64,000 nucleotides of DNA from NCBI GenBank assembly GCA_036852015.1, contig JAANDG010000054.1:248001-312000 (forward strand), read 5' to 3'. The translations under genes were made by a program, and so were the position numbers. Source of the DNA: Pelodera strongyloides. Its lineage: Eukaryota > Nematoda > Chromadorea > Rhabditida > Rhabditidae. Numbering within the stretch: the stretch's first letter is position 1; each line of letters opens with the position of its first letter. This document shows, one piece after another, positions 12,188 to 23,025 of this stretch. The notes under the pieces are model-generated. The model ran no database searches. It had not been told where the DNA came from and saw only the letters and a list, made by a program, of their open reading frames with translations.

Positions 12188-12275
12188 TTGCCTTCGGCGG
12201 GATTCGAACCCGCCGTAAACACATCTAACTCTCGCTTCACAGTCGAGCGCTCTACCTGTTGAGCTATACTGCCTT
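12188..12275 (-). repeat. tRNA-derived SINE-like unit (family A, copy 1)
   Basis: On the minus strand it reads GGCAGTATAGCTCAACAGG, GTAGAGCGCTCGACTGTGAA and GGGTTCGAATCCCGCCG, giving clear A-box (TAGCTCAACAGG) and B-box (GGTTCGAATCC, 12200-12210) promoters. The acceptor stem does not pair, so it is not a functional tRNA. A related unit is at 22840-22920, and both continue with GGCAAAG...TTTGTATG. Confidence 0.65.
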
Positions 12276-12339
12276 ATAATACGCGTACCTCTGTGCTCTA
12301 CATAAGGGCACTTTCAATAGCAAATTTGCAGAATATGTT

Positions 12340-12780
12340 TTAAATTACTTATACATACATACTACTATCTTTCAAATTACTTGTACATACATACTACTAT
12401 CTTTCAAACTACTTATGCATACAGACTACTATCTTTCAAATTACTTGTACATACAGACTACTAACAATACAATATCGTCCTCATATCATACGATTGCAGC
12501 AAATATTTGCAAAACTTGAAATGCCTGACGCCATTACCTACATATATTCATTACGCTTGAGTTCCTTTGTTTTATTATCAAATTACTTGTTTGCTAATCA
12601 ACGTCAACACGACGAGTATATATGTACTACTTTCTTTTCATCATTTCATTGTGATGCACAACCTGTGGTGTTATTTAATAAATAAATAAATAAATACATA
12701 CAGACTACTATGTTTCAAATTACAGATACATACAGACTACTATGTTACAAATTACATATACATACAGATTACTATGCTTA
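12340..12780. repeat. 32-bp minisatellite interrupted by an insertion
   Basis: Units such as TACATACAGACTACTATCTT then TCAAATTACTTG repeat at 32-bp spacing from 12340 to about 12465, and again from about 12695 to 12780. About 230 bp of unrelated sequence ending in an AAAT-repeat tail separates the two blocks. Confidence 0.85.
12466..12694 (+). mobile_element. Retroposon-like insertion with (AAAT)n tail
   Basis: It splits the 32-bp minisatellite. Its end (GATGCACAACCTGTGG then TGTTATTTAATAAATAAATA) resembles the end of a second copy near 51,540-51,606 (GAATGCACACCTTTTGG then TTATTTAATAAATAAATA). A microsatellite-like tail is typical of LINE/SINE 3' ends. No coding region is seen. Confidence 0.55.
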
Positions 12781-13309
12781 AAAAATGTTTTTGAACAGTT
12801 TAGCGTGGCAGCTTCTCTGTGTGTTGTACACAAAGCGTACTCTTCTTTTGGCATTTTTTCGAATATATTGACTGGGAAGCCTTTTCGATCCAATATCGAA
12901 CCGTGTGATCACAGTCGTCCCACACAACCCTTGTTAATATGCAAATACGATGTTTAATTCGGAAAACGTTGTGGTTTGTAGTTTGTACCTGGGTGGGGGT
13001 AGGTTGGTAGGTAACTACAAAATGGAATTTTACATTATGTCCCACTATTGTGATTTGCAGTATCCCTCCCTACCTATGACCTATGATTCATTGCATTTAC
13101 AAGAGACATCTTGTAAAAAATGCTAAAATCACAGAATTCTGATAATAATCTGTTGTACGGAGAGAGGCAAACACTAGATATACAAACAAATAAATCTTTT
13201 ACGCCACAAGAGCATGCTCCTTTATTCAAGGGAAGTTCAATACATTGCTCAAGGCTTGATCGCAGAGGTCCTGAGATGACAGGCATTTATTTTAAAAATT
13301 AGCTCAAAT

Positions 13310-16300
13310 TTAAAATAGCTGGACTCTGGTGGTAGGTTTATGAAAGGACGAGGGCTGCACAACAACGGCAGACGCGGTCCCTGTCACTTTAGTATTATGG
13401 CATACGGCGCCTCGTTTCGGTCGGTAATTAAAGAGAAGTAGAATAGCACTGAAAGTAGAGATTGTTAGTTTTCTGTTGTAACTGTGAGGAAGCTCCCTCT
13501 TCCCATTATGACACTGATATAGACGAATAGAAACTAAATTTCGGGTACAAGTAATTCTAAAACAAAACCATAGTTACGAAAATAGTTACTAGTGGAAGGC
13601 TACACTGGTGATGACTATAAGTTCCAGAAAGGACCATTTTAGTATAATACAGTTCAGCTCGATTAGAATTTATTCGCTCTCGAGCTGCACTGATCTGCTC
13701 GTCATCCCAGCAATGGAGCAAGGATTGTTTAAAGGGTCAGGCCCATTTCAAATGACCCTTATTTTTGATGATTCCATCTTATTCTTTATGTCAAATATAG
13801 TAGGATACGATATTTTTCTAATTTTCAAGCCCAAAAGTCACGCAGTATTCAGCAATTTACCATTGCCAGTCATACCCAACTATTTATCGCAGTTGTCACG
13901 CCCCTTCGCTCTAATTGGTCAATATCGCAATTGCCACGCCCAATAGAGCATATTGCCCAATTAGAGCGAAGGGCCGTGACAACTGCGATAAATAGTTGGG
14001 TATGACTGCCCATGGTAAATTGCTGAATTCTGCGTGAATTTTGCGCTTGAAAATTAGAAAAATATCGTATCCTACTATATTTGACATAAAGAATAAGATG
14101 GAGTCATCAAAAATAGGGGTCATTTGAAATGGGCCTGACCCTTTAAAGCGAAATGCTAGCCTCTTTGGAAAATTTGCATATGATAAGCAAATCCTATGTA
14201 TCCTATGCTAATTTTGTACGATTGCCGTGGACGATCGTACAAAATTTTCCAAAGGGGCTAGCATTTCGCTTTAAAGCGATATTATGGCCTAAAGTATTTG
14301 AGTATGTTGGGCAAACCAATAGCGTAGATCATACATTTTCAATAACCGGCCGTTCTATCGATTTAATATCTTTAGCCAGATCTCACCCATCTACAGCATG
14401 GCAAACCTGCCATGCAAATGTTGTAGTGAAATAAACTGTCCATTTTGTCGCGGCAAAATAAGATATGTAGTAAAAGTTGAGGAGTTCGCAGAAGAACACC
14501 AATCCTTGAGTGCAACTCTGAATATTTTTTTATGATTAAAAAAATTGAATGAAAATCCGTATTTCTAGTAACACTAGTCTTGTGGTAAACGTAAACTTGG
14601 ATGACCAAGTGCTCATGGCATGGTATACGCAAAAAGTGTTTTTCTTCAGTGAGAAAAGAAGGTACCTGAGCAAAAAACCGTAACTCCATATTCCTTCGTT
14701 TTGTGAGCATATCTGCTGTAGCGCCTCCCTTTTTCATCCCACGTATTATCTGAAATTCAACGTTTATTTTTTTTGCTTATTTGTTTCCTCGCCCTGTGTA
14801 ACCTACAAAAGAACACAAGTTGCAGACGGTCCCACGTTTTTCAAAACTTTTGTGGAGCAATTTATAGAACGAATTAGTAATGTGTGATGCCCTCCCTAAT
14901 TGCAGATACAGCGTTTTTATTTTAATGTATTTTAATGTAATATATTTTAATGCGTGAATTGTTCCAGGTTTTTCCTCGCAGTGGCAATTTTTGGCGTCGC
15001 CCACACTGGGTCAATGTATGTATCTAGCTTTTGCCGATTAATAATAATAATCGTGGGAAGTTTAAAATATACTACGGAAATGTGATCCGAAAGGACTCAT
15101 AAAATTCTTAAACTAAGATAGATGTAATGAGGTTTTCGAGTGTTCTTGTCTGCAATACTTATGTAGTAGCTGTGTCAAAACTACGTAGCGAATTAGCATA
15201 CGTCTAGGTAGTTGGTCTTTGTCTATATTTTACATCAATAACGACCATATAAATCGAATAGATCATAATATTGAAACTAACCCTGTTACTGCGATGAATC
15301 TTATAAAGAGTGGATAGATCCAATACTGCCATTAATGCAAATGTAGCCAAACCCGTATAATAATCAGTGTACGTGGAGATAAAGTGCCCACAATCAGTGG
15401 GTGCAAAATCCCACGTCCACGTAGAAGGAGAGAACACCACATAACAAGTGTCGTCTGCAAATATTTCAAAGCGGTGTTGTAGGTGGTTTGTGAAATGAAA
15501 CGCATACAGTGTTACTACATTCTCGTGGTATGTAAGTTGTGCCCCTCCTTTCAGCTCAGGGAACATAAAATTTGCATATAGTACATAATGTCATGCCGTT
15601 TTATTGGCAAATTGACAAAAATGGCATAGTATACACTTTGCTGCTGTGTATGCAGCTAAATTATGCGCAACCTATACTTATGCCCGCATTGGCATTGGTA
15701 AACTGAGCGAAACCTTGGCCCTTGGCAGAAGCGCAGCGTTCAAATAGCGGTATTTTCTGGGGGCAGCGTCGATGCCGTCGGCTGCACACCGCCAACTTCT
15801 AAGGCCTGAAGCAGAGGTAGGAGATAGGAAACAGAGGATTCTGCAACAACACGAACTTACCCCAAAAATACGGTATAATATGAGCCACTCCCAAAAGCCA
15901 CGCAATTCCCACAATATATAACGTGTTCCGAATATTTAACAAAACGGGCGCTTTTGTTGGAAGTGCTGCAAGAAAATGTAGTCTATAACAAAATGCGACC
16001 ATTTTGCATGTGTTCATTACCTCTCCGTGCTGCAAATCAGCCCTATGAGTAGTAAATTCAGTTTTAAATGCGTATAGTAAATGACCCACCAATACTAATG
16101 AATCTATTTATTGATACTATTAAATGTGAATAAACGCAAACATCCCAGAAAAATATATTCAATTGGCCGAGCTTCTTTCCCAGTGTACTCTCGGAGAGGT
16201 CCGAGTTTTGTCTGAAATGAATTTGACTTATTTTTTTGATCTTTCGAGAAGCGTTCGCAGTGGCGCACAATACGAAACTTCGCGCGGTCGCAGCGCTGCA

Positions 16301-17052
16301 TATGTAGTGTGCGCGGCGCAAAAAAAGTTTCGCCACTGCGGAACGGCTGATAGAATTTCGAGCTACGGGCGCGCGGCCCATCAAAGATTTCTTATTCACG
16401 GATATCGGGTTTAGGAAAATATTACGATAATTAATCGAAAACTATTTGGCATAAACTGTGACGCAACAATACTAAATTTGAACGCTCTATGATTCATGTG
16501 ATTGCACGCATCTTTGACGAAATATATTCATGCACTTGTTTCCCATCAAAAATACCAAACTCTTATGCAACTCACATCAATATAATTGGACAGACCCATA
16601 CGAGGAATACAAAAAGAACTCCAAAATTGGCGAGTGAATGCGAGAAACAAATTAGACCGAAAGAGTTACGCAGTCGCTGGCTGGTATAAACAAGTAACAT
16701 ACCACCGCCATTGGAGAGTAAACCGAAGATACCAATCTGGAAATGGTAGAGTAGAGACAATAATGAAAACCATTTTAAATTACTACGGTAAGACTACGGT
16801 AAAGACACTGTTGCCTTACTGTAAGGTAGCTAAGCGATAAGTCAAAATGTAGAAATATGTTGAACTAATAAGAGTGAATCCTTGTATTTGGGATTCGTTT
16901 GGAGTAAATCTTTAATGTTTAATGCAGCTTACCACAAAAACGATTATTGCCACTAAAGTATCATCCGGTATTCCCGCAGTTGTATTTTCTGCCAGTAAAT
17001 TTTGCTCTGGTGCAGCTGTGGTAATATTACTCGTGGCATGTAAGTCCTCCAT
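13310..17052 (-). CDS. Srx-class seven-transmembrane chemoreceptor (nematode GPCR)
   Basis: Eight exons join in frame to 344 residues: 17052-16933, 16736-16576, 16211-16090, 15965-15861, 15454-15282, 14749-14666, 14517-14387, 13448-13310. The N terminus is glycosylation-prone (two N-x-T sites). TM1 carries GIFGLLSNGGGMLLVYTS. RLRNSFGLICFSHSLANFG matches the Srx TM2 signature. Other features are a YSHLIVSINRFISI TM3 block, a TM4-5 loop with two cysteines (DDTCY, PTDCGHF), DLSTLYKIHRS after TM5, KRRNMELRFFAQ and TQGLVFFCELLNF in TM6, and WQVCHAVDG then ILLLFNYRPK at the TM7 end. Srx receptors are expressed mainly in nematode chemosensory neurons. The ligand is unknown. The AG acceptor is immediately before the ATG. 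The last intron carries two abutting TTAA MITEs. Confidence 0.93.
13733..14142. mobile_element. Foldback MITE with TTAA duplication (AGGGTCAGGCCC ends)
   Basis: The ends AGGGTCAGGCCCATTTCAAA and TTTGAAATGGGCCTGACCCT are inverted repeats, and almost the whole 410 bp folds on itself (CAACTATTTATCGCAGTTG and its reverse inside). TTAA lies at 13729-13732 and 14143-14146. It is related to the 4287-4675 element by its shared AGGG(A/T)CAGGCCCAT terminus. Confidence 0.9.
14147..14270. mobile_element. Short foldback MITE sharing its TTAA with the neighbouring MITE
   Basis: The ends AGCGAAATGCTAGCC and GGCTAGCATTTCGCT are inverted. TTAA is at 14143-14146 and 14271-14274. The left TTAA is also the right duplication of the 13733-14142 element. 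The terminal AGCGAAAT links it to the AGCGAAATACC family. Confidence 0.85.
16251..16348. repeat. GC-rich foldback in Srx intron 2
   Basis: CGTTCGCAGTGGCG on the left is matched by CGCCACTGCGGAACG on the right, with ACGAAACTTCGCGC against GCGC..AAAGTTTCG inside. A small inverted-repeat element or hairpin with no coding content. Confidence 0.6.
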
Positions 17053-17059
17053 CTGTTTT

Positions 17060-19083
17060 CGCTAACAATCCGCTTTAGGACCATAAACAATTTCTACAAT
17101 TATTTTATTTAGTATAAAAAAACATATAAAAAAACATTGTCTATAAACGTAGAGTGCATACGGTAAAACAAGAACTTGAGATACAAGGGTATATATAAAA
17201 CGAGGCGGAATTTGTATTCGTATATTAACGGTGACAAATAAATACAAGGAAGTATTTTTCGGGCAATAAAAATATAAAAACACGTTTAATAACAAGAAAG
17301 TACGTGTCGAATTATTCAAGGTTGACAAATCATTCATAGAATTCACTCTGATTATTCAATGAACGAAGCACGGGTTTCAACTATTGTATATTACACATGT
17401 CTGATTTAGTTTCTAGACATGGGGAAGTTCAAAGTATTTCCAGAGCAATTACAGTCACTTTTTCCTGCGCACAAACTATACAATCTAGAACCACGTTTTT
17501 TTGTAATCCGCACGACTGTCAAATTCTAAGGCTAATCGAGCACTCATCAATGTAAATTCAGCCGAAATAGCTTTATTCGAATTATGTTAAAGCGAAATAC
17601 CAGCCGGTTTTTGAAACGCATCGTGGACCCGTGGACAGCGGAATTCTTACGAATTCATGCAAAGTTGCTCGAATTTGCTCGATTTTTTATTATGATTTAG
17701 GTTCATTTGCATTAGCTGCATAAAATGATGGCGTACTCGAAGTGTTTCAAAAACCGGCCGGTATTTCGCTTTGAAGCGATATAGAGGCCGGTTATAAAAA
17801 ATTATGCTGAACAACTACATTTCCATGCGTTGCATGTAAATGAAAGAATTAGAATAAAAAATCGCGCAATGTCGCTTAGACGCTTAGTCACATACGCACA
17901 TTAGAATCATGACTTGAATCGAATTGCCCTTTATTTCTCATGCACTTACCAGACGAACTGGAAAAAATCGGAAAAAATTCAAGCACTAGTAATGTGTGAT
18001 TAAAACATAGTCACTGTTTCTCTGCGTTATAGCCTTATAACTAGCCTCCCAAGTTTCACACGCTAGGACATTTTAGACGAACTTTCCCTGGCCAAATTTG
18101 AGCAAAATGTTTCCAATAAATAAAGTCATAAAGTAACACAGATGACAGATATTTGCAAGCGAACAAAGTCCACGCAATGTTTCCATTAGAAAACACTTAT
18201 TTAAAAATGATTTTAAAATGTTTGGGAATTCTTTTTGTGTGGATATAGGAAAAGATATATAACACACAAACGTGTAAATCGAGAATGATAATTGATGGAA
18301 AATGCTTACAAAACTCTTAGAATAATAATCCAAAATCCAAAAATAGAACAGAATAACAAAATAAGAAATGACGAGGCCCGCGTACTGTCGGCGCGCTATT
18401 GGCACGCAACTTGACCGCCGTTTCTAAAGCGCGCATTCCCGCCATCGCGTTTCTAAATGAGTTATCCATTGAGTCGCTATTGCACGTGGGAATGAAATTT
18501 TCACCGTATGTTGTAAAAAAAATGCCCTATTTTTTTTAATTTACGAGGAACGTCGCTTTCTCAAAGAAAGATGTGAAGCACATGCTCTTTGTCTTTGTAC
18601 TAGATTAACCTTTTGAAAATTCCTCATGCGCAAGCCAATTCACTTCACAATATATTTTAGAAAGCACGCAGTTAAACTTTTATTTTCACTTGTTTTTTTT
18701 AAATAACATCAACGGGATATACAGAAAATACCGATAGAAGGAAAAATCACATACATTTGGAGAACTGGATTAAGAATTTGAAGATATACATATATGAAAA
18801 TCACCGCTAGACCTTTTTGAAAGATAGTTGACAATACATAAGAGGTGAACAATACAGATTAAAACAAGGAATGAACATCACTGAAAGGTAAGACATTTTA
18901 AAATGTTTTGCTATTTTTTGGTCTGAATAACTTAGGGAAATGAAATAATAGCATGTATATAAGTGCCACTACTGCTGATCGTGCACAGTATACTGAAACT
19001 GAAGAGTCTATTAGTACAGGAGGCATTTGGCTGTCGCTAATACATCGCCAAGTATTCAGAAGATTACAAAAGCTAATTAGGGA
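17060..19083. other. Gap between Srx gene and unrecognised gene
   Basis: It holds the MITE at 17591-17770. A minus-strand frame at 18073-18405 is hydrophobic but AT-rich, and no exon partners with matching phase were found, so it is left unassigned. Confidence 0.45.
17591..17770. mobile_element. TTAA MITE, AGCGAAATACC(G/A)GCCGG family, copy 1
   Basis: The ends AGCGAAATACCAGCCGG and CCGGCCGGTATTTCGCT are inverted, followed inward by TTTTTGAAACGCATCG. TTAA precedes it (17587-17590); the other side is TTGA, a decayed TTAA. Confidence 0.85.
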
Positions 19084-21659
19084 CTACTTCGTGCTAATCG
19101 CCTTTGGTTTACGTTTCCAGAATCCATTAACGATAGAGAGGAGTGATGCCTTGATTGATTGTGCCGTGGATGCAGTCAAACGGGACAGAGCTGTACTTTT
19201 ACCAACACTTGAATGTGAGTACGCGTGTAGAGAAGGACAACTTGTGGTCAGGTCCTGAAAGAACAATACGATTAGTAAATAATATAAACTTGCAATATTG
19301 AAATATAAAGATGAGAGTTCAAGTCATACATATATAGTTCGTTTGCGGAATTTGTACGCTTCAGGATCCCTGGCCTCGTCTGATACATAGTGTAAAGAGT
19401 TTGGCACACCAGAGGCTGTATTCACCACTCAAGGGTAAACATTTCTCTAGAGACAAAACTCTTGGAACGCATTTTTCGGGAAGGAGAGTGAGTGGTGAAT
19501 GCAAATTTTGTGACAGAATCTCGCTTTCTAGGTAAATTTTCTCCGAGAGACAGTTTTCTCCAGGGGTAAACCGGTAAACGGAGTGGTGAATACGGCCTCA
19601 GGACAAAGGCTAGTAACAAACGTACCGATTTAGATATATGCGAAGCAGTGTTTGCATGGGCTTGTGTGCGTTCAAGGTTCTGAAAGTGGATAAAATTAGC
19701 CATAAACACAGACAAGACTGGTTATACACTTAGTTGAGTACGTTACTCGGGTCTAAATAAGACACCACAACTTTGTATAATTAACTGTACTTCATGCCAT
19801 CATGAGACCTATTTCAAAAATAAATAGTAAGTAATAATAATCCCACCCTTTTCTGCATGCAATATTCTGCATACATCGGTGATTTATTATCTTCAGCTGG
19901 AATTCGACACATTTCCATTTCAAGACTTGGAACATTGCCAACTTTGGTCACGGAAAACTGGAATCAGCATATGAGTTGGAGTACGGTATGACTATATTCC
20001 TATATTGGGTCATCGTTAGTTACCGTAGGCAACAGCAGATGGTTAGGCCGTGGGAACTGAATGCTCTTTCACTTGAGAGCTCAAGAAAACATAACGAATA
20101 TATAGCAATAATAGATGAAAGGTAAAATCGACAAACCTTCAAGCTAATATCATCTCGAGGCAGTTGATAATACGTGAAGAGTGAGTCACGGAGTAGCTGC
20201 AATTAAGAATAAGTGATTAGAAAGTTGAAAGTGGTTTACGTCTGTATCTGTTCACATCTATAATAGTTTGGATATACAAAGATTTCTAAGCGAATGTGCA
20301 TTAATTATCTTTATGAGACATGCTTGTTTGCAGTGTAAATTTGAATCAAAGAAAAAGCAGTTTCAAAAAAAAAAAATTGAACATACCGAATCTACCATTT
20401 CTTGTTCTACTTCTCCATTGGCCACAGTATGGTACTGAAAATATTAAATGTGTTCCCATCTTGTATTCTGGTAAAAGAAAACATAAGAACAGACCAAAAC
20501 TCACTAATGAAACTGATTTTATACTGAAAATGAACAATGACAAACTTACATAAGTACCATTTGGTAGGGCCGGTCTTTCCTCGCACATACACTCGTGCAG
20601 ATCTGCCTCTTGGCAGACTGCGATCTAAAGGTAGCAGTTACTACAAAAAAATATATAGAAAAGTCTACTTACGTACCTCTACTAAACTCATAAGCTAGCA
20701 TAGCAATAGCTGATACACCATTTACACAACATGAGAAAAAAGAAGCCCACCTGCTGATACAAATCGTACGGGAAGGTGAGCAGTTCGAGCTCTTTCTTTT
20801 GCGGTTGATCCTCTATTTTTGCCTATAAGAGAAATATCAAACTATTTCAAACTTTCATCTGGGTGATAAACTTTCCGAAACATCTACATCAATAAATACA
20901 CTGCATTCGGGACCATCGGGCACGCGCAGAGAAGATACCTAAGCTAGTTTATCGTACCGTACGTAGAAGCCCTCATTAGTCGTATTTTATTTTCCTACGC
21001 ATAAATCACCTTTTCCTGGACATTTTCCGTGGAATGGCAACAAATAACCGATTCGTATGAGAGGGTTCCGGAACTTCGAGAAAGTGCGTCCTGAATATTT
21101 ATTATTTTATAGAGTATTTAACTACTGTTTCGGAAGCACGAGACACCTCAAAAAATCATTCAGGGCGGCTTTCACTTTCCATATAATATAGAAACTCATT
21201 GAGACTGAGAAACTCGCTACAAAAATTGAAGATCAGGGTCAAATTTGAATTAGTACACGTATTAGCTACTTACATGCGAATGTCTTTACTAAATTCAAAT
21301 TTGTTCTTGATCTTCAATTTTTGTAGGGAGTTTCAAACTGTTCTTATGTATGGAAAGTGAAAGCCGTGCTGAATGATTTTTGGGCCAGATTCGCCCTGTT
21401 TCGGCCTCGCGAAACAACAGTTAAATACTCTATTACATTTGTATTTGACACTTTCCGAATCATCCCCGTCTCGAAGTACGGCTGGCTGCGGTAGGTGGTT
21501 CACGGTTCACATCAAGGAATACACAACAACATGGAAATAATATAAATCTAACAAAGATATGAGAAGGCGTTGCATAATAAACTATCTTATTACCAAAGGT
21601 TCTTGTTCGTAATCTATGGGATCTTTCTCATTGGCAAAGTTGACAATCCGTTGTTGCAT
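19084..21659 (-). CDS. Unrecognised protein, nine-exon gene
   Basis: I do not recognise this protein. Nine exons with canonical GT..AG borders keep one frame through every phase and give 222 residues: 21659-21594, 20822-20751, 20624-20550, 20434-20387, 20196-20137, 19957-19875, 19679-19626, 19369-19330, 19254-19084. It begins MQQRIVNFANEKDPIDYEQE and contains KKELELLTFPYDLYQQ, ADLHECMCEERPALPNG, SLFTYYQLPRDDISLK, KPMQTLLRIYLNRDPEAYKF, and a Ser/Thr-rich, basic C terminus (SIVNGFWKRKPKAISTK). No signal peptide or membrane span is evident, so a soluble protein is likely. An AG acceptor (TCCTTTTCAG) lies about 50 nt upstream of the chosen ATG and the frame is open back to it, so an upstream start cannot be excluded. 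The first intron contains a foldback MITE. Confidence 0.7.
19412..19599. mobile_element. MITE with GAGGC(T/C)GTATTCACCACTC termini
   Basis: GAGGCTGTATTCACCACTC at the left is inverted as GAGTGGTGAATACGGCCTC at the right. It lies in an intron of the unrecognised gene, between exons 19679-19626 and 19369-19330. The termini resemble those at 6257 and 37871. Confidence 0.75.
21110..21432. mobile_element. Foldback MITE (TAGAGTATTTAACT ends)
   Basis: TAGAGTATTTAACTACTGTTTCG at the left pairs with CGAAACAACAGTTAAATACTCTA at the right. Internal arms also pair (AAAAATTGAAGATCA with its reverse complement about 100 bp later). It lies in intron 1 of the unrecognised gene and has no coding capacity. Confidence 0.8.
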
Positions 21660-22626
21660 TTTCCCTGCGATTGACGTCAGAGACGGAGCTACGGAGACAC
21701 TGCTCGTCTGAAAAGGACTGTATGCTTCTTGAGAGATATGCAGATGTGAGCCATGTGTATGCGACTGTGATTCCAGTAAGCAATGGTGGCGTTCTTCTCT
21801 CAATGCAGAACGATTGACGGGCGCGTGTGAGGCGCCGGCGCGACTGTTTTAGTGTGCCGCGAAGGAATCGCACATGTTTGGCACCGCGCAGCGCGCAAGT
21901 GATATATAGGCAAGCTTAGTAACACGTACGGAGGTGGCCGGTCGAAATGAGTTATCAAACGATTCTGCTTCTGACAGATCACAGCGGATAGAGTCCGAGA
22001 TATTTGCACTGAGGATTTTCGGAATAAAACTCTAAAAAGAGGATTGTTGAAAAAAGCTCATGTAAAGTAAAAGTATGATGATCAATAATAATTTATTCAT
22101 AAGTAGTATCTTGGCTGGTATTTTTTGTCATGATCATTAAGGTGCTTCATCTCTTTTACACATCATATGAAGTTTTTAATCATGTTAATTTTCAGTTTTC
22201 TTGTGATGATAAAGTTACATAATTACAGTTCAAGAACGCATGATAATAATAAGAAATCGAACCATTCGTCCAGATTTTGCATGTCTTCGTTTCTTCGCCA
22301 TTTTATGGATATGTCCAGTCGAATCTTTTTCAAACACAATTTGCCTTTTCACTTATTGAAAACGGCTAAATTTAGCATAGTCAAGCGTGTTGAAGATACT
22401 TGGCGTACGTTTCTTACTGGGAACGTTCTAACTGTGGCCTAAAAGCAAACCTTTTTTGTCCTAAATTCACAGTTGCTTAGAAAGTTGAAAGAAAGCCCTC
22501 ACAGGATGGATATTGTCAAAGAAAGTGATTTTGCTTTATCTAGTTCTCAGCGCTGTGAGTGAGATTCCGGATTCCCTGTCTGACAGTGAGAGATACTATG
22601 GATAGGTAGATCTCCAGTATGATATA

Positions 22627-23025
22627 CCAGCCGTTCGAAGAGCCCTACGGGCTCTTCTCCGACTGGAGGAATCGGCCTTCGGCCGATTGTTACCATATTT
22701 AAAACATTCACATGTCTACAAAGTCATTTATGGTTGGGGAAACGTATAATATGAGTCCGGATCTCCATTCACTAATGGTGCCATGCAATGTCATTGAAGT
22801 TGCTCTATATAAAACAGCGGGTTACATCGTATCATAAGCTAGCATAGCTCAACCGGTAGGGCGTTGGACTGTGAATCGAGAGGTTGTGGGCTGCTGTGGG
22901 TTCGAATCCCGCCAGCGGCAAAGATTTTGTATGCTCTTTCGATCGAAGAATTTTCTTTATGAAGGGATTTCGTTGTGCACATAAAAACAAACCCGTGACA
23001 AACTCTTCTTCTTTATATAATAAGA
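22627..23025 (-). mobile_element. Helitron-like non-autonomous element, copy 1
   Basis: Read on the minus strand it begins TCTTATTATATAAAG and ends with an 8-bp-stem hairpin (AAGAGCCC, loop GTA, GGGCTCTT), then CGAACGG and CTGG. A precedes the TC end and T follows the CTGG end. TC..CTRR termini, a 3' hairpin and A/T insertion without duplication define Helitrons. A second hairpin (AATCGGCC..GGCCGATT) lies just inside. It carries a tRNA-like unit at 22840-22920. Length is 399 bp, close to the 393-bp copy at 60705-61097. Confidence 0.75.
22840..22920 (+). repeat. tRNA-derived SINE-like unit (family A, copy 2)
   Basis: GCATAGCTCAACCGGTAGG supplies an A box and GGTTCGAATCC (22899-22909) a B box; GGACTGTGAATCGAGAG resembles an anticodon arm. 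Acceptor and anticodon stems do not pair, so it is not a working tRNA. It matches the 12188-12275 unit and is nested in a Helitron-like element. Confidence 0.65.

Larger units (their letters stand above)
8960..13309. other. Repeat-rich gap between EAAT and Srx genes
   Basis: No spliced gene could be built here. Contents are list separately: a terminal-inverted-repeat element (9297-10077), GA repeats (10350-10465), two ATCGGGG-type repeats, a tRNA-like SINE and a 32-bp minisatellite. The longer reading frames (9370-9627, 9579-9953) lie inside the terminal-inverted-repeat element and have no recognisable domain. Confidence 0.5.

Noticed and set aside
12188..12275. Functional tRNA gene
   Set aside because: A and B boxes are good, but the acceptor stem does not pair; the same holds for 22840-22920.
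18073..18405. Hydrophobic 110-codon minus-strand frame, at first taken for another GPCR exon
   Set aside because: AT-rich sequence yields Phe/Ile/Tyr-rich frames by chance; none of the Srx or other GPCR motifs are present.
18953..19258. 101-codon plus-strand frame
   Set aside because: Antisense to the last exon of the nine-exon gene, with no splice partners of its own.
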